Positions 49,001-60,920 of a stretch of 64,000 nt of DNA are shown here, piece by piece. The position numbers were made by a program, and so were the translations under genes. The stretch comes from Phylloscopus collybita (taxonomy: Eukaryota; Chordata; Aves; Passeriformes; Phylloscopidae). The notes beneath the pieces are model-generated. The model was not told the origin of the DNA. It made no database searches and saw only the letters and a program-made list of their open reading frames with translations. Position 1 is the first letter of the stretch. Each line of letters begins with the position of its first letter. The stretch lies in the NCBI GenBank assembly GCA_027886175.1, contig JAJNNQ010000002.1, forward strand, positions 872,001 to 936,000, read 5' to 3'.

Positions 49001-51285
49001 CCCAGAACCAGATCTGTGTCCTCGACATCGACATCCAGGGCGTGAAGAACATCAAGAAGACCGAGCTGAACCCCATCTACATCTCGGTGCAGCCGCCGTC
49101 CATTGAGATCCTGGTGAGCGCCCGCCTTGCTTTGCCGTTAGCAGTTAGAGGTAATCAGCGTCCGGCTCTGCAGCCGCGGGGCTCCCCCTCCCCTCGGACA
49201 CCTCGCTGCTCCTCAGGGCCCTGCACTGGGTGGGGAGGACGTGCCCAAGCATAGCTCACAAAGCTGGTGGGGAGCTTGGAACAAAAGCCCTGTGAGGAAT
49301 CATTGAGCGAGCTGGGGTTGTTCAGCCTGGAGAAAAGGAGACTCAAGAGGTGACCTTATCACTCTCTACAGCTCCCTGAGAGGTGGCTGTGCTCAGGTGG
49401 GGTTGGTCTCTTTCTCCAGGCAGCACTGACAGAAGGAGAGGACACAGCCTCAAGCTGCACTAAGGGAAATATGGGTTGGATATCAGCAAAAAGTTTTTTT
49501 ACAGAAAGGGTGATAAAGTGCTGGAATGGCCTGCCTGGGGAGGTGGTGGAGTCACCATCCCTGGATGTGTTTAAAGAAAGCCTGGAAGTGGCACTGCCAT
49601 GGTTCAGTTGAGGTGTTAGGGCTGGGTTGGACTTGATGATCTTGGGGGTCTCTTCTAAGCTGGTGATTCTGTGTGTGTGATCTCTGCCCAGCCCAGCTCC
49701 CCAGCCTCTGGCTCTCAGGGATAAATCTTCCTGTGTTTTGGTTTTTGAATCCCTCCTCATATGCTTTCCACACCTTGGTTATGGACTCCACTGCAGCATG
49801 GCCAGTCTCTAAATGCATTAACTGTGCTTCATGCTGTGCTGAGATTTGCCTCCTCAGTTAAAATTAAACCCAGGGAGGCTGGTGCTGTGCAGCACCTTAA
49901 ATTCTATGCCCCTCTGGTCTCACCCTAAGTAAGTGATTGCAGTGGGACTCTTGCAGAAGTGGAATCACTGTCATGGTTCAGACAGGGATGAGGACACATG
50001 AGGACAACTCCTGACTCTGCCCTCTTGCTCTCAGTACATCAGGCAGGCTCTGTTTCTCGTTGAGTTTGTGGAGGAGGAAGCCAGCAGCACCAGATGCCAG
50101 AGCCCAGCAGAGAGATCTCATTTCCAGCAGTACCTGGAAAAATAAATAAATGAGAGGGAGGTAAAAGAAACCTGGGACCCTGAACTCTAGGTAGGAGATC
50201 CCAAGCCCAGTTTGGCCCCTGGTTTGCACTGGGCTGTGAGTGAGGCCCCTCACCCTTTGCAGGGCGTTCTCACCTGGTCACAAACAGCACTGGCCTGAGG
50301 GTGGGGGTGGTTTCTGCCTGCAGCTTCCAGAGCACTCATCCCTCTCATCTCCTTCTCCTTGGCTTTAGGAGAAACGGCTACGGGACCGAAAGACTGAGAC
50401 AGAGGAGAGTTTACAGAAGCGTTTGAGTGCAGCCCGCGTGGACCTGGAGCTCAGTGAGTCCTTGGGGTGGTGTCTGTCTGCAGGGAGAGGGGCTGCCTGG
50501 GTCATTTGGGAGCTGGGTTTTGTGGGAGCTTCTGGTTTGTGCTCTCCAGCAGTGCTGGAAGGGCTTGCCATCAGCTGAGTTGGATCACTGCTGCATTTCC
50601 CACTGCAGTTCCTTGGGGGTGCTTGGCAGAGCAGTTCATTAGCAGCAGCTGAAATAATAATAAATACTAAAAAATAATACTAAAATGCCACGGGACTTGG
50701 TGCATGAGAGCTGACACAGGGAAGAAAAAATCTCCTCTAACTCTGTCCTCGTCTCCTTCCCCAGGTAAAGAGCCTGGGCTGTTCGACCTGGTCATCGTTA
50801 ATGATGATTTAGAAAAGGCCTATTCTGAATTGAAGGAGGTGCTGCTGGAGGTGAGTCCTTGGGGGGTTTTTCTGCCTCATTCCTGGGCCAGGCAGGTGAG
50901 GGACTGTTCTCAGGCAGCCACAGAAATGTCACCTCATCCCACCCTTGGTCTGCTTTGAGCTGCTGAGGGACAAATTGAGTACAAGTGATGTACTCAGTGG
51001 CCTAAGAGTGGGAAATGAATCCAACACAACCCTGAGTTGGGGCAAAATAAGCATTGATCCCTGGGCAGCAGAAAAGGAGATTCCTATTTCTGGAGCTTCC
51101 AGGTCAAACCTTGCCTTGTCCCTAAAGGTGAGCTCAGGGCTTGGTCCTGTCATGTGGAACTGGTCACTCCTGGTCCCCTAAGCTGTGCAACCAAAAGTTG
51201 TTCCCCCAAGAGTGGCAGATCCTCAGTCTCTTTCCTGATCTCCTTGCAGGAAATCAAGAAGACCGAAGAGTCCAGGAAGTCCTGA
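46087..51285 (+). CDS. GUK1: Guanylate kinase 1 (seven exons, cytosolic start)
   Basis: Phosphorylates GMP and dGMP with ATP in purine salvage and cGMP recycling. Coding exons are 46087-46198, 46939-46980, 47714-47810, 48975-49113, 50369-50453, 50765-50850 and 51250-51285. All junctions are GT-AG and the join is 597 nt, 198 residues; the human enzyme is 197. The P-loop GPSGAGKS is at 11-18. The GMP-binding residues known from the mammalian enzyme are present: Ser37, Arg41, Arg44, Tyr53, Glu72, Tyr81 and Thr83. The C terminus carries [19 protein letters not shown], typical of the family. Exon 2 begins at 46085, two bases before the ATG, so transcripts from the upstream exon can read through in frame. 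Intron 4 contains a solo LTR nested in a CR1. Confidence 0.97.
47814..47880 (+). mobile_element. GUK1: CR1 end directly after GUK1 exon 4
   Basis: GTCAGGTGTCCCTGCCTGTG, GATCCTTTCCATCCAAAC and ATTCTGGGATTCT. It starts within a few bases of the splice donor at 47811. Confidence 0.7.
48289..48584 (-). mobile_element. Solo LTR copy 3 (reverse) nested in a CR1, in GUK1 intron 4
   Basis: On the plus strand it runs from TGATGCTG to GGGCTACA and is flanked by GAATCC at 48283-48288 and 48585-48590. Reverse-complemented, it aligns with the LTRs at 9123 and 10232, including the TGTAG start and the CTCCTAGGG segment, but is more diverged. The TATA region reads ATAAAAG. The target GAATCC lies inside the 3' end motif of a reverse CR1 that resumes at 48591. 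Confidence 0.78.
48591..48672 (-). mobile_element. CR1 end split by the solo LTR at 48289
   Basis: GATGGTTTGGGTTGGAAGGG and CATTGAGTTCCAACCTCC. Its terminal CACAGAATCC lies on the other side of the LTR at 48279-48288. Confidence 0.8.
49285..49672 (+). mobile_element. CR1 LINE 3' fragment in GUK1 intron 5
   Basis: Runs from TTGTTCAGCCTGGAGAAAAG through GTGGTGGAGTCACCATCCCT to TGATGATCTTGGGGGTCTC and GTGATTCTGTG. It lies about 170 bp after the exon 5 donor. Confidence 0.9.
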
Positions 51286-51600
51286 GCTGACCCAGCTTGG
51301 GCGTTTCGATTTTGCACATCATTCCCGAAGCACGTCACATCGTTTTATTCCAAAAGACATTCCCTGTAGGCTGCTCCTACCCCCAACTTACTCTAGGATG
51401 TTTATATTAAAAGGCAAGAAAAGGAAACCTGGTCATGCTTGTGTTTCTGTTCGCTGCGTGCTCAGCACCTGCTCCCCCAGGTTTGTACCTCTGGATCCTT
51501 TGGGAGCTGCCAAAGGGCTGAGCCCTTCTGGAAGGCTGTGGAGAAACTGTTGGGCTGGTGTGCTTGGAGGCAGCAATAAATCCCTTCTCCAAGGGGGAAT
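51286..51600 (+). other. GUK1: GUK1 3'UTR with two poly(A) signals
   Basis: After the GUK1 stop the sequence is noncoding. ATTAAA lies at 51406-51411 and AATAAA at 51575-51580. The first gives a 3'UTR of about 140 nt, the second about 310 nt. A forward CR1 begins at about 51785, so the transcript probably ends before it. Confidence 0.6.
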
Positions 51601-51784
51601 CCACTGCATCCAGTAACTGTTGCTTGTACAGGGCTCTCTTCTGAGACCTAGAGAGCTTTGCACTTCATTTCCCAAGTTTTCTTTAGACTGAGCATTGATG
51701 TTTTCATGAAACTTCCAAACCCTTTGGTCTCTCCAGCAGGACATATCCTCAGTGTCCTTGGGTTGAGTTCTCAAACTGTGGAGA

Positions 51785-52165
51785 CAAAGCTGGGAATGTT
51801 CACCTGGAGAGGAGAAGCTCCAGGGAGAGCTCAGAGACCCTTCCAGGGCCTAAAGGGGCTCCAGGAGAGCTGGAGAGGGACTGGGGACAAGGGATGGAGG
51901 GACAGGACACAGGGAATGGCTCCCACTGCCAGAGGGCAGGGATGGGTGGGATTTTGGGAAGGAATTCCTGCCTGGGAGGGTAGAGAAGCCCTGGCACAGG
52001 TTCCCAGAGAAGCTGTGGCTGCCCCTGGATCCCTGGGAGTGTCCAAGGCCAGGTTGGACACTGGAGCAGCCTGGGACAGTGGGAGGTGTCCCTGCCCATG
52101 GCAGAAGATTGGAACAAGATTGGCTTTAAGATCCCTTCCAACCCAAGCCCCTCTGGGATTCCATT
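51785..52165 (+). mobile_element. CR1 LINE 3' fragment downstream of GUK1
   Basis: Includes upstream CR1 text (GGGGACAAGGGATGGAGGGA, GGAATTCCTGCCTGGGAGGG) and the end TTAAGATCCCTTCCAACCC. Confidence 0.88.
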
Positions 52166-52778
52166 CTGTGGAATGTCCAAGCTCCCATCCTACAGGTGGT
52201 CACTTCAGCTGCTTTCCCCCCAAACCACACAGCCCACGAGCAGCTGGGCCCTGCACTGCCAGGCTGGAATATTTTCTCACCTAAACCACATCTTACCAGA
52301 GCAGGTTTGTACCTGAACTCTCCATTTTTGGGTTTCCATCCTCTTCACATCCCATCCCTCCAGTTTATCCAGCTGCTCTGCAGAACCTCTTGGTCCAGGT
52401 CACCTCCAAACCTTCATCCTCCACCTTATGGACACAACAAGCAGAAACCCCCCTTGGGCCACCCTTCCTGCACCTTGCATTCACAGCTGTCATTTGATGA
52501 TTATTTTAATCATTTACCTTTCTTGGACTGGTTTGATACATCTTTCCTAGATTTCCTGGAAAATACCACTTCCTGTTGCCATGGGTTTCCCACTGCTTGG
52601 TTCTGGAATTGGCTAAACAAGCAGGAAAAATCCTGTGTGGATCCGTGGTGTCAGCCTCTGTGTCCAGGCTCTCCCTGCGCCATCAAGTGATGGGCTCTGA
52701 TTTTTTTTTTCCTCCTGAATCGTGGGATTTTGTCACAATTTGATGGACGCGTTTGCAATGGGAAAAGGTCTCCTCTAG

Positions 52779-52986
52779 ATGGCAGGAACGGCAGCCGGGA
52801 ACACGCTGTGGAGCCGCGGAGCAGCGGAGCAAGAGGTGCAGGACACGGCGCCCGCTTCAGCCCGGGGCTCTGCGGCCACCGCGTGGCACCTGCGGGGCTG
52901 TCACCAGATGGAAGTGCCCAGCTGCTCCCTGCGGATCCCTCCTGCCAGCGCCCCCGGCCCGGCCTCGGCTCATCCCTGCGGGACAG
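52779..52986 (+). other. Possible first exon of the next gene (candidate, unproven)
   Basis: Locally CpG-rich stretch that ends at a strong donor GACAG|GTGAGT. The frame from an ATG at 52779 is open to the donor but stops soon after joining the candidate exon at 55280, so it would be leader or lncRNA sequence. Synteny predicts GJC2 here, which in humans has a noncoding first exon. The protein is outside the window or unrecognised. Confidence 0.3.
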
Positions 52987-54059
52987 GTGAGTGCACCGGG
53001 GGAACGGCAGGGATGATGCTCCAGCCGCCTGGCAGCTCTTGGAAAACGGGGGAAAAAAAAAACAAATCCTTTGGATCGTTCGTGTCCCCTTTCCCTGCTG
53101 AAGGGGAGGGAGAGGGAAGTCGGAAATGTCCCAGCCTGGTGGGGTGCCCCTCTGGAGCTGCTGTGTGTGAGGGAGCAGACGGAGAACGCCCGGAACGCCG
53201 GCGCTAACGCGAGGTGACAGGATGGCCACCGGGATGGCCGTGGAAGCAGAGGGAGCAGGAGTGGGTGGTGGAACCAGGCTGGGTCCCCAGGCTCTGCAGC
53301 ATGTCCTGGGTGTCCAGCATTTTGGGTGCTGTCAGCAGTGCCCCTCTCCAGGTTTGGTGTTGTGGAGGGGTCATGCCGTGCATCGGATCCCAAAGCTGGG
53401 TGGGTGAAGTCACTTGTTGAAGTTTAATTCCTTCACCCTCAAAAATGGAATGTCTGTTTGGTTAATTGCATTCGCAGCCATAAATCCCTTTCTAGATCCG
53501 TGGGTTTGGTACTGGCTCGCTGGGGGATTCCATTCCCACATCCCTGGGGCAGGCAAGGACCACGCTGAGCATGGCAGGTGTCAAATGCTGGGCTCTCCAC
53601 ACCTGCAAACATCTGCTCCCAGTGCTCCATGTGGGGCTGGCATTGAGGGATCAGACTGGGAAAGTGAGGATACAGGAACCTTCCAGCCCAGGGGGGTTGT
53701 CTGTGATTAAAGATGCTCCTCCTGGAGGACCATTTTCCCACCTCAAACTTCCAGGCAGGAAGGTGCTGTTCCCACCTTGGGGTACACCCAAGTCAAGGAA
53801 CAGGCCTGCTCCTGGGTTGCTTCCAGAAATGTCAGAAATAGGGGGTTTATGTAACTCTATATTCACTGTTCCGTCAGACTGAGATAAATCTGGATGGACT
53901 TCAGCTTTTTTCAGCTGAGATGCTTTGGGAAATGTGGCAGCACCTACATCCCTGCAGGAGGAGGATGCTGGGGGAGGAAGAGGAGTGCAGGGGATGGTAA
54001 AAGCTGGGATAAAACCTGCCCCGGGAGCTCTCTTGTCTGAAGCTGAGGATATTTCAGAG

Positions 54060-54155
54060 CCAATGCCAAAAACAAAAACAAAAAAAAACCAAAAAACAAA
54101 CAAACAAACAAACAAAAAACCCAAAAAAAAACCACCCCAAAAAAAAACAAAACAA
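54060..54155. repeat. CAAA-rich low-complexity tract
   Basis: A/C-rich run with repeated CAAA and CAAAAAAA units and no G or T for long stretches. Confidence 0.85.
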
Positions 54156-55279
54156 CCCCCTGTAGCACTTTTGCTTCAAAGCTGTTGCTTTGTAATCATT
54201 GCATTGTTTTTTGCTGAATCCAGGCTGACACCCTGCTTTTGGGGCAGGAGCTGATTATTTCCCCCCCATTTTTTTAATTTCCCTGCCTACCCAAGCTCTT
54301 TGGCAATAGAAACACTCCTTCAAGGAATGAACGTGGGGTTCGGACTCCGAGGTCACCTCTGCTCTGACCCAGACCCTGCCTGGGAAGGACGTTGTGCAGG
54401 AGGGCAGGCAGTCCCCAAAGCCCAAATCGTCCAAGAAAAGCTGGAGCCACACTCCAGGACACCTTGAAGCAGCCAACATTAGCCCCAAAAAAAGCCCATT
54501 TGCCCCCATCCTGATCAGCCCACGGCCCAGAGACTCGTCCTTGCCGTGCTTTTCCTTGACATCTCAGTGCCGTTGGAGGCAGCTCTGGTTTTCAGGCTTC
54601 CTTCCATGCCACTGCAGAGAGGCACCGCGGGGCAGAGCCGGCCTGGGAAATAATTGGGCAGCCGGCGTAGAAAATGAGCAACGAGGGGAAGAAGGAGCAG
54701 GAATAACCCTGATTTCCCTGCTTGGCCGTCAGCGCCCGGCTCGCTCCGCGCCCCTTTCCCACGGCAGCGCTGGGATTGAGCATCCCAGGTAGGGAAGTGT
54801 GAGGGGAATGTGCTCGTCTTGGGGCACGGGGAGGGTGTGTCAGGGGTGTCCTGAGAGGCTGCCAGGAGTTATCCTGTAAGGAAAAACTCCTGGGATCTTC
54901 GGGAGAGGCTGCTCAGTCAGGCAGGTCACTAATTCCCATCTTTTTGGCAAAGACAGCTTTCCTGCTCTATCCATGGTGGAAATACCTTCGAGGAAACCTT
55001 CCAGCAAACAGGAGAGCAGGGAATTGGGGGTCTCATCCCTCCACAGTAGAGCCACCTGCCTGTGTTCCCCAATCCTCCAGGGTGCAAAAACCTCTGGCAG
55101 CTCCTAGCTGCTCCAAAATGGATAAAGAGCATTGGAACTGATGGGAGCAGAGGGAGGTGGGTTTGGGATGGATTTCCCCAGCCATGTGGATCCTGGGCTT
55201 TTTTTTCAGGAGGTTGCACCTAGGCTGGGTGCTCTGATCCATGCTGGGGTATCCTGATGTCCCTTGTGCTCTCCCACAG

Positions 55280-55359
55280 GACAGGGAGGTGACCACCAGG
55301 CTCCAGCCGCTGCCACCTCACGCTGAGACTCCGACCAGCACCACCAACACTGACCACAG
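55280..55359 (+). other. Possible internal noncoding exon (candidate, unproven)
   Basis: An 80-bp stretch between a pyrimidine-rich acceptor CTCTCCCACAG and a consensus donor CACAG|GTAAGT. Both sites are strong. The frame joined from 52986 hits TGA inside the exon. No protein similarity is recognised. Confidence 0.3.
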
Positions 55360-56918
55360 GTAAGTCCCGTTATCCCACACCAGCCAATGACCCTCCCTGG
55401 GAAACCTGATCCAGGTGGGACTCAGATGGATCCGTGCCAGCATCCCATGGCCAAAGCATTGCTCCCCCAGGGCTTTTCTCTGCCTCTGCTGCTGCTGCTG
55501 CTGGGAAGGAAGTTGAGTGGGAGGATGGAATTTTCTGCCGAGCGTCCCGCGGCTCTGGGTGCTCGTAGGAGTTCTGCCAGACCCATCAGCTCCACGAGGC
55601 TGAGAGTGGCCCTGGCAGCTGGCTCAGGGGTTGGGGCTGTGCCTGCCTTGCTGGGAGCTGTATTTGGGTCAGCCACATCGACTGGATGTGCAAGTGTGTC
55701 ATCCCTGGAGAGCGCGGGACGCCGATCCATAACCGCGGCCGGCTCTGGCCGGGGTGGCACGCACGGCCCGGCATCCTCACCCTGCCCCAAAACTCAGCAA
55801 ATCCACAACAGGCTCGACTTCTTCCAACAGCAGCAGCTGTGACTCCGCTTGTCCCAGACATGACTCCGGCCCTGTAAATAACCAGAAGCCATCTGCAATT
55901 CCCATTGTGCCGTAGCAACTGGTACAGCCACCGGAACAACCGGATGCTTGTGGAGTCGGGGATGCATCCCCCTCCTGATGCCTGATTCCTCTCTGTCCCA
56001 GCCACAAAAAGGAGGGAGAAGAGGATGTTTTCCTGGATTTTATTTTCCCCATCTCCGGAGATGCAAGGAGGGGATAAAAAGAAAGGAGGCAGAAAAGGCA
56101 AAATTCCGGTATCCAGGTGGAGCTGGGCAAATACAGATATATATCCCTCAATTTCCACGTAGAGGGGTTTATTTTATTGCAGCCATGTGGGAATAACACC
56201 CCTGGGAGCTGAGTTTAATGGGCACAGGGAAGGTGCCCAAGGTATCAGCCCAGCATTAATTTGCAGATGTTCCCTGAAGGATCAGGGGGTTGCTGCTCCT
56301 GATGGAAAACAAAGTGTCTGTGCGGTGGGTACTGAACTTTAGGGATGGCCTGGCTCTCTAATGTGGAGTCAGCATGGAGGTGTTTGGAAAAAAACTCAAA
56401 AAGCCAAGAGCAATGCTCCAGTCACCACCAGTGTGCTGACCTGGATATGTTTGGTATAGGATGAGAAAATAGAGGAGATTTATTATTTTTTCCTAGTGGG
56501 AAGTGCAGGATATGTGAGCTTCATCCCTTACTTTGAATGTGGTTGAAATCCTGTGAAGCCTTCTGGATATGGGGGTGTGGATTGGAGGGAGAAAACAGCA
56601 CCCCAGTTCAGGTGGGGAGGGGAAACTGGTGCCACAGCCCACAGCAGAGGGGTAATCTCCCCCCTTGGCGTGGTGTCCATGGGGTGAGTGCCTGTCAGGC
56701 TGTCCCCTGAGCAGAGAGGGGCATCTCACACCTTCCATCCATTTGGGCTTTGGCTGCTTCTTCCTGCTGCAGCCCACGGCCATCCCAGCCTCTGAGCTGG
56801 GAACATCCCTCTGCTCCCTCCTCCAAGCGCTGCCTGCACTCCCTGCCCCTGCCAGCATCCCCAGCAGCAGCCTGGCTCCATCACAGCAGCGTTTCTATGT
56901 TTAATTTGCCTTTCAATA

Positions 56919-56920
<2 letters not shown>

Positions 56921-56957
<37 letters not shown>
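56921..56957. repeat. Poly(T) run
   Basis: Thirty-seven consecutive T. Confidence 0.95.
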
Positions 56958-56961
<4 letters not shown>

Positions 56962-57076
56962 CATAATGTTTCATTCACCCCGTCTGCCTTCCCAAGCACG
57001 GACGCTGCTGCTCCTTGGGGTCATCCCACTGCAGCTTCACCCCACTGCGTTGGTGTGATGGCATCTCTGGGATCTT

Positions 57077-57412
57077 TAGTGGGGTTTATTTGGTGGGGTT
57101 TTTTTATTCTATTTTATTTTATATTTTTGTTGTTTTGTTTTGTTTTTTGGGTTTTTTTGTTGTTGCTGTTTTGCTTGGTTTTTTGTTGTTGTGTTTTTTT
57201 TGTTTTTTTTTTTTTTTTGTCTGTGTGTGTTTCTTGGTGGGTTTTTTGTGGTTTGTTTGCTTTTTGGTTTTTTGGGTTGTTTTGTTTTTTGGGGTTTTTT
57301 TGGGTTTTTTGGGGTTTTTTTTGTGTGTGTGTGGGTTTTTTTGTTTGGTTGGTTTTTTGTTTGTTTGGGGTTTTTTTGGTTTGTTTTGGTTTGGTTTTGT
57401 TTTTTTTCCTGA
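57077..57412. repeat. T/G-rich low-complexity tract
   Basis: G and T almost exclusively, with GGGTTTTTT, GTTTGGTTGG and TGTGTGTGTG; similar in style to 1540-1909. Its open frames translate to Phe/Leu/Val/Cys strings and are not genes. Confidence 0.9.
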
Positions 57413-57654
57413 AATCCAGCCTGATCCCCCTTGTCTTATAGGGAAGACATTTCACTGGTGTTCTTGCAGCAGCTCCTGGTGTTTCCAAAGGCAGGCAGCA
57501 TCCTCCCCTTGTGCATCCTCACCGCTGTGGCTGCCACAGATGCGCTGCCTCTCTGGGCTTTGGGTGCTCTGAGAATGTTTTGGCTCTGTTTTCTCATTTT
57601 TCCATTTGGGAGTTTTATTTATCAGGGAAGCCTCCCTGCACCCCTGACCGTGCT

Positions 57655-57827
57655 CCCTGCATTACCCAGAGAAGCTGTGGCTGCCCCTGGATCCCTGGAA
57701 ATGTCCAAGGCCAGGCTGGATGGAGCTTGGAGCAGCCTGGGATAGGGGAAGGTGTCCCTGCCATGGCTGGGGGTGCATCTGGTTGAGCTTGAAGGTCACT
57801 TCCAAGCCAGACCATTCTGGGATTCCA
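57655..57827 (+). mobile_element. CR1 LINE 3' fragment
   Basis: AGAAGCTGTGGCTGCCCCTG, TGTCCAAGGCCAGGCTGGAT and ACCATTCTGGGATTCC in order. Confidence 0.88.
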
Positions 57828-60042
57828 AGGTTTCTCCAGCTCCTCAGTGCGCTCTTCCCCTGGAATGATGCAAACTCCCAACAGAACAGAATCCCTGGGA
57901 GCATCTCTCTGTTTTACCAGTGAGCTGTGAACTCCCATGCTCAGCCCAATCCTCCCATCTGCACTGCACCCCCGACAGATCTCACCCAAAATCCCATTTC
58001 CTTCCTCTCCTGGGGGAGACTGCTGCTGTCAAAGGCAAAACTGGGATCCCAAACAAAACCTCCTGCTCCTCTCCAGTGGTGGGACCAAGCTCTCTGAGGA
58101 GCAGAAGCTTCTCCCTTGTGCCACCACCCGCAGGAGCCGTGGCTGGGGAGGGGACAATGGTGCCATTGAGCGGGGACAGTGACACGCTGCCGTATTGTGC
58201 CTGGCAGAGAGATGCCCCGGGGGATAATCACCTCCCTCCTTGGCTTTGTTGCAGGGCTGTGCTGGGGCTGCTGCAGGGCTTCTCCCCACCCAGGGCTCCG
58301 GTTATGCGGTGAAGACCCGCGGCTCCACGGGCACCTTTTTTTCCTGGCTGTGAAAGGTACAGGCTGGGGCTCTCTGGGGGAGGGAGAGGGGGGCACTGGC
58401 ATGGAAGGATTGTGGATTTGGGAGCAAAAAGATCTCTTTTTTTGAAAGATGTCTTTCCTCACCCCAGGAGGCCGTGTTGCTGTTTCATTGGTCCTTGTGA
58501 TGTTTTGTGTATTTATTTTGTTTTGTGCATTACATATATAAAAGCAGCACTGAGAAAACCATGGAAATTATTTCTTCCTAAGCCTGCAAAATGTTTAAAG
58601 CCTGTGTTAAAGAGTTGCATAAGATGCAGAAATCCAACTCCACCTGGGGTCTGGGCAATCCCTTAAAATCTGGATCCAGGATTTTGCTCAGAACTGTTTA
58701 ATACGAGGCTGAATGAGAGTTTGCTCCGAGTCTGGTACAGAGCAGGGCTGAGACTTTTCAGGAGTGTAGTTAAGGTATGTGTGTGAGCTGCATGGTTACA
58801 AAAAAGGATATCTCTACACATTCTCTGGTGAGGGTGTTTTCCTTGCCCAAAATTCCTTGAAATCCTTGGGATTTTGGGCTGAACTTTGGCCTCGTGACTG
58901 CGTCAAGGGCGGCAGCAGCTGCAGGAGCAAGTGCTGTGGTGATGCCTCTCTTCTCCCTCCTCCTCCTCCATCCCTGGAGCATCCCAGGAGCTGATTTCCT
59001 CTGGAAAACTCCTTCTGGGAACACATAACCCCTGCACAGTCAGCCAGGCTGTTCCCAGCTTGTTCCTCCCCTAAAGCAGCTGGAGAGCAGAAACGCACTT
59101 GAGAAATTAAATTAGAGCATGAAAACTTGGCTGCCCTGTCCCAGCTGTTCTGAGGAGCAAGGATATCTCTTAAAATTTCCTTCCAACCAGGAAAAACAAG
59201 TTATTCTGAGGAGTTTCCCATGCTGGGAGCTGCTTAAGACGTGCTGAGGGTCATGTTTGTTTAAGAGACGAAGAGCCACCAGATTTTAAAGGTTCAGGGC
59301 CTTCTTCGTGCCAAATTTCTTCAGTCTGGGGATTTTCTTTAATTGCAGCGAGTAAAACCTCACAGATTTGGACTCCTGGAAGCCAAATCTCCCCTCACAA
59401 CACGGGGCCTTTAAGGAAAACATCAATTTTTGTGAGGTCAGCCATAAAATCATGCGAGCTGGCAATGGGAAGGAACAGAGGAGGACGTGCCAAAGGTCGT
59501 GGCCTCTGCGTGGGGCAATTATTTAATCCCTGTTTGTGGGCTTGAGTCAGGGGCAGCATTCCCCCCTCTGCAGCAGAGATGTGCAGGGGGGGAAAAAAAA
59601 TCCCTCTGGCAGAGAGCAGGAGGGGCTGGGGGAGGAGGAGAATGTCCCTCTGTCCCCTTCCAGCTGTTTTTCCTTCCAGCTGTTCTCCACAGGGCAGGGA
59701 GATGCTTCCAGCTGTTCCCCCTGCCCTGCAAAAACGGGGTTGGGAAGGCAGAACAGGGATGAGGTGGGGCTGGGATAGGAGCCTCTGGTCAATATAAAAC
59801 ATTAAAAGACAAGATTTCAGCAACAGGCACTGCTTTGGGCATAAAAACTGTGGGGGGAAAACGAAGCTTTTTGGTGGTGCTGCAGCGTTTCACTGTAGCT
59901 GCAAGGACTGGGAGAGTTTGTAGCCAACTTTTCCACCAGGTTTGGAGCAGAAAGGAAAAGAAATCCCAAACAAGAAGCAAACATTTCTTATCCTGCTGCA
60001 GCACCTCCGCTTCCCGCCTCCCTCTCCTGCTCCAAGGAGCTC
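57828..60042. other. Intergenic sequence, mostly unique
   Basis: No repeats or exons recognised. An AT-rich block at 59195-59400 (TTTAAGAGACGAAGAGCC, TTCTTTAATTGCAGCGAG) could be a constrained element. A promoter-like TATATAAAAG sits at 58535 without other support. Confidence 0.3.
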
Positions 60043-60232
60043 TTTTTTTTTTTTTTTTTTTTTTTTTTGCTATTTTTAGCCCTAAACCCTTCGACTATTT
60101 GAATAACCTGATTTTTTTTTTTTTTTTTTTCCTCATAAGCACCACTCTTGGCTCTGGAGTTATTCATCTCACTTTTTTTTCTTTTTTTTTTTTTTTTTTT
60201 TTAACGGCGATTTTTATACTTGCTGAGAAGGG

Positions 60233-60271
<39 letters not shown>
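60043..60271. repeat. Cluster of poly(T) tracts followed by poly(A)
   Basis: T runs at 60043-60068, 60112-60130 and 60182-60202, then 39 A at 60233-60271. The last T run and the A run form a potential hairpin with a loop of about 30 nt. Confidence 0.92.
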
Positions 60272-60273
<2 letters not shown>

Positions 60274-60920
60274 AAGCCAAAGGAATCCTTGCTGTCCCGA
60301 GGAAGGCTGGGGTTGCAGATTCGGAGTTTTCCCGTCTCCACGTCAGAGCGCGGCTTGGCGGGGTGGGAGGGAGGAGAGCGGCGCTGGGAGCGGCCGGACA
60401 GGGATCCAGGAATCCGGGGATCCAGGGATCCACCGCTGGCCGGGATGGGACAGTTTTGGGAAGGACTGAGCCCAGCGCTTCTCCGTATGTCACTCTGGTG
60501 TTTGTTTTGTTTCTGTCCTCCCTCCTCCTCGCCTTGATGCTTTGCCGGTGGTGGTTTTGTGGCTTTTTTTTTTTTTTTCCAGCTTGGCCGCCTCCCAGCG
60601 CTCCGCGGATCCCCCTCCCCTGTGCTGCAACCCCCGCTCCGCTCCCACCCTGCTCTGCCCCGCTTCTCCTTTTCTGCCCCTTTCCCAACGATTTGGGTGG
60701 GAAATGCCTTTGCTGAGGCTGACTGTTGGTGTGGTGCCTTTCCTGGCGGGGTAAGAGGCACCACATCCCTATTTGGCATCGGTTTGTGCGCGCACTTCGC
60801 TGGCGTGAATCATCCCGGGGCACTGCAAGTCCGTGCCCAGGGAGTTTGGGATTAAATCAGCGTTGGTTTAGTTTTTTCCTCGCGGAAAAAGGAAGGAATT
60901 CGTCCCTGTGAAGGTGAGGG

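Larger units (their letters stand above)
52166..57654. other. Intergenic sequence right of GUK1
   Basis: Contains a weak two-exon candidate (52779-52986 and 55280-55359), a CAAA-rich patch (54060-54155), poly(T) at 56921-56957 and a T/G-rich tract at 57077-57412. No open frame resembling a connexin or other known protein. Confidence 0.35.

Noticed and set aside
57015..57572. 185-codon hydrophobic frame resembling a membrane protein
   Set aside because: It is translation of a G/T-rich low-complexity tract into Phe, Leu, Val and Cys.
58530..58560. TATATAAAAG as a promoter
   Set aside because: Isolated TATA-like word with no CpG content, exon or splice signal nearby.
59835..60823. 293-codon plus and 219-codon minus frames
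   Set aside because: They cross several homopolymer runs giving Phe and Lys strings; no conserved sequence on either side.
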